Below, one piece after another: positions 14,483-22,000 of a stretch of DNA of 26,326 nt; the first letter of the stretch is position 1; the number at the start of each line of letters is the position of its first letter. The notes under the pieces are model-generated. The model worked only from the letters and a program-made list of their open reading frames with translations. It did no database searches and was not told where the DNA came from. Source of the DNA: a virus. Position numbers and translations under genes: made by a program. The stretch covers positions 1 to 26,326 of the IMG/VR virus record IMGVR_UViG_3300025769_000711; one strand, given 5' to 3'.

Positions 14483-15931
14483 ATGGCAGTTAGTGCAACT
14501 CCCGGTTTTGATTTGCAGCCATCGGCACAACAGGTCCCGACAGCTACAAACTACATAACCAATTTTGATTTCTTGAATCAGTATCTTCCGGATACTTACG
14601 AGAAAGAATTTGAACGATATGGAAATCGTACAATTAGTTCATTCCTACGATTAGTTGGAGCAGAGATGCCTTCCAACTCTGACTTAGTGAAATGGGCAGA
14701 ACAAGGAAGACTTCACACAAAGTACACTAAAGTTGGTGTAGCTGCAGGTGGAGCAGGAGACAACAGTGCAACATTCCAAGTGAATGACACAGGTGTTCCT
14801 GCCTTTTCAGCAACAAATGCTATTGCTCTTCGCGTTGGACAAACAATTATGATTGTCGCTAACAACGGTGGTGGAAGCAACAAAGCGGTTGTTACAGGAG
14901 TTACTGTAGCAAACAATCGTTTTACAGCGGCTTTTTACGAAGGAGCAGGTCAAGTTATTGCAGGTACAGGTTTGGCAAACTCTGACTTTACTGTATTCAT
15001 TTACGGTTCTGAATTCAAGAAAGGAACAGAAGGAATGGTTGGTTCTTTAGAAGCTGACGATATCTTCTTTGAAAACTCTCCAATTATCTTAAAAGATAAG
15101 TATGCAGTATCGGGTTCTGATATGGCACAGATTGGATGGGTTGAAGTAACAACTGAGAATGGTGCTACAGGATACCTTTGGTATTTGAAGTCTGAGCACG
15201 AAACTCGTTTACGTTTCGATGACTACTTGGAAACTTCAATGATTGAAGCGGTTCCTGCAGCGGCAGAAGCAGTTCCCGGTGCTCCCGGAAACAACGCATC
15301 TGTTGAAGGTTACAAAGGTTCTGAGGGTATTTTCTACTCTGTAAAGAATCGTGGTAACGTATGGTCCGGTGGTAACCCTGTTGCCCTCGCGGATTTTGAT
15401 GCAGTTATCTCTCGTCTTGACAAGCAAGGAGCTATCGAGGAGAATGTTATCTTCCTTGACAGAGACTTTGGTTTCGATATCGACGATATGTTAGCAGCTC
15501 AGAACTCTTACGGAGCAGGTGGTACATCTTACGGATTGTTTGACAATGACGAGGAGATGGCACTTAACCTTGGATTCACAGGATTCCGAAGAGGATATGA
15601 CTTCTACAAGTCTGATTGGAAATACTTAAACGACCCAACAATGCGCGGAGGTTTACCTACAGGTGCAGGTTCGGGAGCGGTAAACGGATTGATGGTTCCT
15701 GCAGGTTCCACATCTGTGTATGACCAAATCCTTGGTAAGAACGCTAAGCGTCCATTCCTACACGTTCGTTACCGAGCGTCAGAAACTGAAGACCGAAGAT
15801 ACAAGTCTTGGGTAACAGGTTCTGCAGGTGGTGCAGCAACATCTTCTTTAGATGCAATGGAAGTTCACTTCCTTTCTGAAAGATGTGTATGTACTATGGG
15901 TGCAAACAACTTCTTCATTTTCGAAGACTAA
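14483..15931 (+). CDS. Major capsid protein (HK97 fold, crAss-like type)
   Basis: A 482-residue protein after the scaffold and before a strong terminator. It contains segments I recognise from the major capsid family of crAss-like and related marine phages: YGSEFKKGTEGMVGSLE, SPIILKDKYAVSGSDMAQIGW, YLKSEHETRLRFDDYLE, LDKQGAIEENVIFLDR, IDDMLAAQNSYGAGGTSYG, FRRGYDFYKSDWKYLNDP and RPFLHVRYRASETEDRRYKSW. Residues of about 97-175 are an additional beta-rich Gly/Asn/Val segment (ALRVGQTIMIVANNGG...AVVTGVTVANNRF) that may be an insertion on the capsid surface. The leader has a stem-loop and a purine-rich A tract. It would build the icosahedral shell. Confidence 0.93.
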   Translation: MAVSATPGFDLQPSAQQVPTATNYITNFDFLNQYLPDTYEKEFERYGNRTISSFLRLVGAEMPSNSDLVKWAEQGRLHTKYTKVGVAAGGAGDNSATFQVNDTGVPAFSATNAIALRVGQTIMIVANNGGGSNKAVVTGVTVANNRFTAAFYEGAGQVIAGTGLANSDFTVFIYGSEFKKGTEGMVGSLEADDIFFENSPIILKDKYAVSGSDMAQIGWVEVTTENGATGYLWYLKSEHETRLRFDDYLETSMIEAVPAAAEAVPGAPGNNASVEGYKGSEGIFYSVKNRGNVWSGGNPVALADFDAVISRLDKQGAIEENVIFLDRDFGFDIDDMLAAQNSYGAGGTSYGLFDNDEEMALNLGFTGFRRGYDFYKSDWKYLNDPTMRGGLPTGAGSGAVNGLMVPAGSTSVYDQILGKNAKRPFLHVRYRASETEDRRYKSWVTGSAGGAATSSLDAMEVHFLSERCVCTMGANNFFIFED

Positions 15932-15947
15932 GAGTTGATACAATACG

Positions 15948-15979
15948 AAGGAGTGTCCTCAGCGACACTCCTTTTTTTT
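15948..15979 (+). terminator. Intrinsic terminator after the MCP gene; hairpin repeat copy 2
   Basis: GGAGTGTC (15950-15957), loop CTCAGC, GACACTCC (15964-15971), extended by AA/TT, then eight T (15972-15979). It lies 17 bases after the MCP stop. The core is repeated in terL (8774) and at 23771. There is no TAnnTTTG between it and the next gene, so that gene probably depends on read-through. Confidence 0.92.
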
Positions 15980-16001
15980 AATTTAATATAAATTCAATCA
16001 A

Positions 16002-16751
16002 ATGAAAAAAAAACAGAAATACGTTGACAAAACGTACAGACTAACGAGGGATGCAGCACCTCTATCTTTTATGCTGCCTGTCAGAAACTCAAGAAGAAGT
16101 CCGCTTCTTTATTTTGATGAAGACAAAGGAATTAACAGAGCACTACGTTACGCAGTAAACCAAAAAACTCCCTTCGAGGATGAGCAAGATGGTAATGCTA
16201 TTGTAGAGCCTGTAGTTTTTGAAGACGGATTTTTAAACGTCTCAAGAACAAACCAAGTTCTGCAGGAGTTCTTACACTACCACCCGCTTAATGGTAAACG
16301 ATTTGAGGAGGTTAATGCTGAGAAAGATGCTGCAGAAGAAGTAGAGTGGTTAAATGCTGAGGTAGATGCTTTGGTAGAAGCACGTAAGCTTACAATAGAC
16401 CAACTTGAAACGCTTGGACGAGTTGCTATTGGAGCCAACGCAGTGAATATGACAACCGCCGAACTCCGTAGAGATATGCTTATCTATGCTAAGCAAGACC
16501 CCGACAGTTTTTTAAAGATGGTGTCAGACCCTATGGTTAAGCTTCAGTCTAATGTTCAAAAGTTATTTGACGAAAGATTGTTAGCTTTTAGAAACAATCA
16601 GAAGGAAGTTTACTTTAACCTACCGGGTAACAAGAAAAGAATGATGAACATACCATTTGGTGAAGACCCTATGTATGTAGTAACTTCTTATATGCAATCT
16701 GACGAGGGAGTAGAGATACTTGAGTATCTTGAAAAGCAGTTGGAAGAATAA
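16002..16751 (+). CDS. Conserved structural-region protein of unknown function
   Basis: A 249-residue protein. The N-terminus is basic with LSFMLPVRNSRRSPLLYFDE. Residues of about 60-100 contain EPVVFEDGFLNVSRTNQVLQEFLHYHPLNGKRFEEV, then an acidic helix (AEEVEWLNAEVDALVEARKL). The second half is helical, with MTTAELRRDMLIYAKQDPDSFLKMV and DPMVKLQSNVQKLFDERLL, ending RMMNIPFGEDPMYVVTSYMQSDEGVEILEYLE. I recall this family after the MCP gene in many marine phages, without a proven role. The position suggests a minor capsid or head-completion protein. There is no enzyme motif. An A8 run near the start codon is a possible slippage site but nothing shows it is used. Confidence 0.75.
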   Translation: MKKKQKYVDKTYRLTRDAAPLSFMLPVRNSRRSPLLYFDEDKGINRALRYAVNQKTPFEDEQDGNAIVEPVVFEDGFLNVSRTNQVLQEFLHYHPLNGKRFEEVNAEKDAAEEVEWLNAEVDALVEARKLTIDQLETLGRVAIGANAVNMTTAELRRDMLIYAKQDPDSFLKMVSDPMVKLQSNVQKLFDERLLAFRNNQKEVYFNLPGNKKRMMNIPFGEDPMYVVTSYMQSDEGVEILEYLEKQLEE

Positions 16752-16775
16752 TTTTATTTTGCTTGTACTATGAAT

Positions 16776-16805
16776 AAGAGGGCTTTTACGAGTCCTCTTT
16801 TTTTT
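16776..16805 (+). terminator. Intrinsic terminator
   Basis: AAGAGGGCT (16776-16784), a 6-base loop, AGTCCTCTT (16791-16799): a 9-bp stem with one G-T pair, running into a T-tract ending at 16805. It ends the transcript of the 249-residue gene. Confidence 0.9.
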
Positions 16806-16807
16806 CT

Positions 16808-16815
16808 TATCTTTG
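16808..16815 (+). promoter_or_regulatory. Bacteroidota-type promoter -7 element
   Basis: TATCTTTG starts three bases after the terminator T-tract, 30 bases before the ATG at 16846. The -33 region falls inside the terminator hairpin, so terminator and promoter share sequence. Confidence 0.8.
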
Positions 16816-16845
16816 TACTATTATTAACCCATTAATTTTTTTACA

Positions 16846-17124
16846 ATGGAAAAATTTTTAAAAGTTACAAACGCACCTGTTACAGGTCAGCTTATTGCTA
16901 TTAACGGAATCAAAGCGGTTGGTACGGCAAGTGCTACCGCAACTACGGTCACTATTAAGTATTTTGACGGAACTACAACTACAGTGACAACTGCAGCTCA
17001 AGTAGGTCACGATGTGTATAGTGAGATTTTGAACGCTATTGCTACAGCAGTCGCTACATCTTGGCAGAAGGCTTACTATGAAGTGGTTCTTCCTAAAGCA
17101 GTAACAAGTATTGTTAATGCTTAA
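16846..17124 (+). CDS. Small beta-rich virion-like protein (possible capsid decoration)
   Basis: A 92-residue protein: MEKFLKVTNAPVTGQLIAINGIKAV, a Thr/Ala/Val-rich strand region (ATATTVTIKYFDGTTTTVTTAAQVG), a helix (VYSEILNAIATAVATSWQKAYYEVV) and LPKAVTSIV. Small proteins beginning MxKFLxVTNxPV are, as I recall, common between capsid and connector genes in marine and crAss-like phages. The gene has its own promoter and its own terminator, which suggests a separate and probably high dose, as for a decoration or head-fibre protein. The leader is AT-rich (TTTTTTTACAATG). Function is not proven. Confidence 0.7.
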   Translation: MEKFLKVTNAPVTGQLIAINGIKAVGTASATATTVTIKYFDGTTTTVTTAAQVGHDVYSEILNAIATAVATSWQKAYYEVVLPKAVTSIVNA

Positions 17125-17150
17125 TAGAATTAACTCTAAACTATGAAACG

Positions 17151-17180
17151 GAGGGCTTTTAAGGAGCCCTCTTTTTTTTT
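17151..17180 (+). terminator. Intrinsic terminator
   Basis: GAGGGCT (17151-17157), loop TTTAAGG, AGCCCTC (17165-17171), then nine T. It ends the one-gene transcript of the 92-residue protein. Confidence 0.92.
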
Positions 17181-17183
17181 GCT

Positions 17184-17191
17184 TATCTTTG
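17184..17191 (+). promoter_or_regulatory. Bacteroidota-type promoter -7 element
   Basis: TATCTTTG three bases after the T-tract of the previous terminator, 17 bases before the ATG at 17209. It would start the connector-stabilisation transcript. As at 16808, the -33 region overlaps the hairpin. Confidence 0.8.
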
Positions 17192-17208
17192 TGTAAAGAA
17201 GATAACGA

Positions 17209-18159
17209 ATGATAAACTCAGTAAGAAATACGGTTCTATCTATACTGAACAAGAACAACTACGGATACATCTCTCCATCAGACTTTAACCTATTTGCCAA
17301 GCAGGCGCAGATGGATATATTTGAGGATTACTTTTATCAGTATAACTATCAGCTATTAAAAGAGAATGCAAGACAATCGGGTACAGGATATGCCGACATA
17401 AAAAAAGGCTATGAAGAAGTGATTGAGATGTTCTCAGAAACTAAGTACCTTACTCACAGCACCAACAACACATTCTTTTTACCTGCTCAGATATACACAG
17501 GAGATGATTACTATTTGATAAACAAGGTATTGGGATATCAAACCACTGCAGCTACAGGAACTGTTACTACAGTTACAGCAGGACAGCTTGTCGATACAAA
17601 TGTAAACTTTCAATCTTTAGGGGTGCAGGTAGGTGATATTGTTTTTAACTACAGACCTACAGCACCAACTTTTGCTACTGTTACTAACGTTGTCAATGCA
17701 ACAACCTTAGATTTATCTTCGGGTATCTTTGATAATGTTTTAGACTTAGGTGCTTCATATGCAGTGTTTAAGCCTAAACAGAATGAGCTTGAGAAGGTTA
17801 CGCTTAGTAAGATTACAATGCTAAACAATTCAATGCTAACCGCACCAAACAGATTGTTTCCTGCATACTCACAAGAAGGCGGTCTTTTAACCGCGTATCC
17901 ATCTGATTTAACAGAGGGAATACTTTGTCAGTACATTCGATACCCTAAAGACCCCAAGTGGACGTATGTGCAATTAACAAATGGAGAGCCATCGTTTGAT
18001 TCAAGTCAGTCAGACTATCAAGATTTTGAGCTTCCTAATGATGATGAGCCATCTTTGATTATGAAGATACTTCAGTACGCGGGAATGTCTATCAGAGAGA
18101 TTCAAGCTGTACAGTTTGGACAGGCACAGGACCAAGAAGATTCACAAGAAGAAAGATAA
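17209..18159 (+). CDS. Connector/ring-type virion protein
   Basis: A 316-residue protein. The helical N-terminus (MINSVRNTVLSILNKNNYGYISPSDFNLFAKQAQMDIFEDYF) and the IRYPKDPKWTYVQL...FELPNDDEPSLIMKILQYAGMSIRE end resemble conserved proteins that follow MCP genes in crAss-like and marine podoviruses, where they are thought to form the neck or tail rings. Residues of about 112-187 (LVDTNVNFQSLGVQVGDIVF...TVTNVVNATTLDL) look like an inserted beta-barrel, similar to part of the protein at 4276. It is first in a promoter-led unit with the next two genes. The exact ring position cannot be assigned. Confidence 0.75.
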   Translation: MINSVRNTVLSILNKNNYGYISPSDFNLFAKQAQMDIFEDYFYQYNYQLLKENARQSGTGYADIKKGYEEVIEMFSETKYLTHSTNNTFFLPAQIYTGDDYYLINKVLGYQTTAATGTVTTVTAGQLVDTNVNFQSLGVQVGDIVFNYRPTAPTFATVTNVVNATTLDLSSGIFDNVLDLGASYAVFKPKQNELEKVTLSKITMLNNSMLTAPNRLFPAYSQEGGLLTAYPSDLTEGILCQYIRYPKDPKWTYVQLTNGEPSFDSSQSDYQDFELPNDDEPSLIMKILQYAGMSIREIQAVQFGQAQDQEDSQEER

Positions 18160-18162
18160 ACT

Positions 18163-19086
18163 ATGGCATACATAACAGCATATCAATACTATGAAAACGG
18201 AGGTAACAATCCCGAAAATGCAAATTGGGGTTCCTATCAGTACGTAAGTCTGTACGACATTGTAAACAACTTTATGTTGATGTACAGCGGAAATCATAGT
18301 CTAATAAATAACGAGGAGAGATACAAGGTTCTGTTTCACGCTAAACGTGGTATACAAGAGTTGAACTACGATGCGTTCAAGGAGATAAAAATATTAGAGC
18401 TTGACGTTTGTGATAGCCTAAGATTTGTTCTTCCTCCCGACTTTGTTAATTGGGTGAGAATATCTATATATCAGAACGGAGTTCTAAGACCATTGACAGA
18501 AAATATTCAGACGAACTATAGCGATGCTTATTTGCAAGACAATAACTGTAGAATTTTATTTGATGAAGACGGTAACATTTTAAAACCGGAAAACTCTAAC
18601 ATAGACTTTGACAGGATTGTTGGTAGCAAGAGGTCCATATATCTAAATCAGAATAGTGTATATAATAACTATGAGGGTTGGAATATAGATGGTACTTGGT
18701 ACTTTGACTATAGCATTGGTGCAAGGTTTGGATTAAATACAGAGACAGCAAACATAAACCCTACATTTAAGATAGACAAGAAAGGTGGTGTTATAAACTT
18801 CAGTTCTGATATGGCGAACCAACAGTGCATACTTGAATATGTTTCCGACGGTATGGAGAATGGAGATGATTCTTTGGTGAGCGTTAACAAGCTCTTTGAA
18901 GATTATATTTACGCCTACATTGAATACAGTCTTGCAAGTTCTAAGATGGGTATGCAGGAGTATATTATTGCAAGATTAAGAAAGAAGTCTACAGCTTTGT
19001 TAAGAAATGCTAAAATTAGAATGAGTAACATTCACCCCGGAAGATTGTTGATGAATCTTCGAGGTAGAGATAAGTGGATAAAATAA
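18163..19086 (+). CDS. Tail connector/ring protein (gp4-like position)
   Basis: A 307-residue protein just before the stabilisation protein (one-base gap). It begins MAYITAYQYYENGGNNPENANWGSYQYVSLYDIVNNFML and has a helix with a conserved-looking RYKVLFHAKRGIQELNYDAFKEIK. It then has strands VLPPDFVNWVRISIYQNGVLRPL, a QCILEYVSDG strand, and a helical end with YAYIEYSLASSKMGMQEYIIARLRKKSTALLRNAKIR. This helix-strand-helix plan and position are like P22 gp4/T7 gp11-type tail adaptors and the ring protein next to the crAss muzzle protein. Assignment is by context and plan rather than a catalytic motif. Confidence 0.72.
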   Translation: MAYITAYQYYENGGNNPENANWGSYQYVSLYDIVNNFMLMYSGNHSLINNEERYKVLFHAKRGIQELNYDAFKEIKILELDVCDSLRFVLPPDFVNWVRISIYQNGVLRPLTENIQTNYSDAYLQDNNCRILFDEDGNILKPENSNIDFDRIVGSKRSIYLNQNSVYNNYEGWNIDGTWYFDYSIGARFGLNTETANINPTFKIDKKGGVINFSSDMANQQCILEYVSDGMENGDDSLVSVNKLFEDYIYAYIEYSLASSKMGMQEYIIARLRKKSTALLRNAKIRMSNIHPGRLLMNLRGRDKWIK

Positions 19087-19087
19087 T

Positions 19088-22000
19088 ATGGCAAATTTAA
19101 AGAGACATTTTATAGCAGGCAGAATGAACAAGTCTGTGGACGAAAGACTTGTGCCTAACGGTGAGTACATTGATGCAATGAATGTTAGACTTGGTTCTAC
19201 TGAAGCTTCAGAGATAGGCTCAGTTGAGAACTCAAAGGGTAATACTCAAATTAGTTCACTTCAATACAACAACACAGCGTTAAGTCCATCGGCAAAATGT
19301 ATAGGGGCTTACGAAGACGGAGCGAGAGAAACTATATATTGGTTTGTTCACGACCCTGCATTTACAGGTGCAGGTGCAGGAGCTACAGGTAAGCTTGATA
19401 TGATTGTTTCTATGAACGTAAACACAGAAACAATTACATATCACGTAATTAGTGTTAAGAATGGCTCAACCACAAACACTACTTTGAACTTTAATCCTGC
19501 GTATTTAATAAACGGTGTCAATATGGCGGGACAGGACTTGCTTATTTTTACCGACAATATAAATCCTCCAAGGATAATTAATGTTAGAAAAAATTATCAA
19601 GACCCTACAGGGGCTCCTTTGGTAGACCAATTCACTGAAGAAGAAATACTTGTAATAAAAAAACCACCTGTTACAGCACCAATAATAAAGACTAATACCA
19701 TACCGGGGAACGATGACTTCATAGAAGAAAGGTTTCTTTGCTTTGCTTACAGGTACAGGTATGCAGATAATCAATACTCTGCTATATCTCAGTTTAGCAA
19801 ACCTGCATTTGAGCCGGACTTTTTTAATGTAACTATAGCTACATTTTTAAATGAAGGAATGCAGAATGCGGACAACAATGTAATCATAACTATGGATACA
19901 GGAGGTCCATTAGTAGTTGGGTTTGATTTGCTATACAAAGAATCTACAAACTCTGTTGTTCGAGTCGTGCAAAAATTTGACAAGAACACAGATGGTATTT
20001 CTGACAATACTAATTTTATTTATCAATTAAGTGGATATAAAGTTTTTACTGTACTTCCGGATTCTGAAATTTTAAGAACTTATGACAACGTACCTTTATT
20101 AGCCAATACTCAAACGTTAATGGGCAATCGTCTTGTTTATGGTAACTATGTAGAAGGTTATGACTTAAAGGACAAAAACGGAAACAATATTAATCTAAAT
20201 TTTAACACCTCTTTAATAACTGAAGAGGTATCTACGTTAGATATTCCTACAACACTTGGTAATCCGGGTTATTCTGCAGACCCTGCCAATTCACCGTATC
20301 TCGTTCTCAATGCTTTAATGCAGATGAACTTTAATGGCATTGAGCTTACAAGGGGTTCTACAATATCTATAGATTTTACCTTAGACCACGCAGACTTTAC
20401 AAGCAACACTGTTCCCGCTTTAGTTGAGGAACAACAGCCTATTGAGATTACTTGGGAGTATACTCTTATTCAAGATTATCTTACTGATGGAACTTCTACA
20501 GGAGCATACAAACTTGCTACGTCGGCGGATTTTTTAAATTCCCTTGGTACATCACCCCCAACAGGAACAATGCTACCCGTGTACGATGCAACTAATCCTA
20601 CATCTTGTAATGGGTTTACTCTTACGGATGTTATAAACTGTGCTATTCAGAATACCTTAGATGCGGGTACACCTCAAGCAAGAACAAAATATGAATCGGG
20701 GTATGATGATATTCCTGCAAATGGTAACCAAGGTATAGCGTATGTATTAGCATTAGTTCCACCTGCGGTTACATCGGATGTGATAAACATACAGCTTCCT
20801 GCAATGCGAAGGGTAGATGATGTTGTTACTCCAACAGCAAGCACCTATGAATACTTTCAAATAGTTAATCCACTAAATAGATTTAGTTCTGTTAAAAGCC
20901 CATTGAGCTTACACAGTAACAGAAACTACGAGGTAGGTATAATATATATGGATGAGTATAACAGAGCTACAACAGCCTTGGTGAGTACCAACAACTCAGT
21001 GCAGGTTCCTTGTTCTAATTCAATATTTAGAAACTTTATTCAGCTTAATATACCCCCTTCTCAAATTGCTCCTTCTTTTGCAACAAGGTACAAGTTATGT
21101 ATTAAGCCGGACAAAAAAGGATACGATACTATTTATTCTAATTTTTATGTTCAAGACACAAGCACAGGAGATACCTATATTTTATTGGAAGGTCAGAACA
21201 CACGGAAGGTAGAAGAGGGTGATACTTTAAATGTAAAGAGAGATTCTGTTGGTCCGATTACTTCGTGCACCGAAGTAGTAGTATTAGAGAAAAAACCACA
21301 ACAACAAAACTTTTTAGACCCTGCTCCAACTGATGATGCAGGTGACCCAATTCCTTTGCCTTCGGGTACATATATCAAGTTAGCTACAAATAGCATTAGC
21401 TTAGACCTACCCGACAATGCGTTAGTTAATCCCGGACAAGAAACCGTATTTAACAATTTCAATAATAAGGACCAACCGCTTATGGCTTATGGGGAGCTTG
21501 GTGATTTTACAATTCCGGAAAGAGCAAGAATAGTTTTAAAGTTTAAGTTTGAAAGACTTGGTACAGGAGATGGAAATAATAACTGTGAAAGAAGAATATA
21601 TGAGTACGAGCGTACTTTCTTTGCGGATGCTGATTATGACGATATAGTTTTGTGGTTTGAAGGGCAAGGAATACAGGGTACTTTAGCAGATGGTGAAACA
21701 ACCACAGGAAATGGCAGCTCTATTACTAATACTTATCTTGCACCCACATCCACAACAGCTAACGATTATCAGATGCCAACTGATTCTTTTACAAACTATT
21801 ACAGGTGGTATAAAAACGGAACTGACATCAGATTTATTATGACGGGTCCACCGAGATGCGGCAATGGTAACAGCGAAAAGAAAAGGTCATCCATTACTTG
21901 TGAGTGGCAGATATTCCGTTCAGAAAATCTTCTCGTGTTTGAAACACAACCGGAAGATGCAACTCCCGACCTTTGGTATGAAGGGTCAGAATCTTATGCG

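Larger units (their letters stand above)
16768..16816 (+). repeat. Terminator-promoter block, copy A
   Basis: A block that begins CTATGAA and runs through the hairpin GAGGGCTTTTA...CCTC, a T-tract and CTTATCTTTGT. It recurs at 17141-17192 with a few substitutions and short gaps, so the 92-residue gene sits between two direct copies. Confidence 0.85.
17141..17192 (+). repeat. Terminator-promoter block, copy B
   Basis: The second copy of the block at 16768-16816: CTATGAA, GAGGGCTTTTA, hairpin closing arm, T-tract, CTTATCTTTGT. Changes in the stem keep it paired (GAGGGCT with AGCCCTC here; AAGAGGGCT with AGTCCTCTT in copy A). Confidence 0.85.

Noticed and set aside
16002-16020. Programmed frameshift at the A8 run near the start of the 249-residue gene
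   Set aside because: The zero frame is open for the whole protein and no alternative-frame product of interest follows.
17724-17731. TATCTTTG inside the connector gene
   Set aside because: It lies deep inside a coding region (Gly-Ile-Phe-Asp) with no gene start nearby, so it is probably a chance match to the promoter box.
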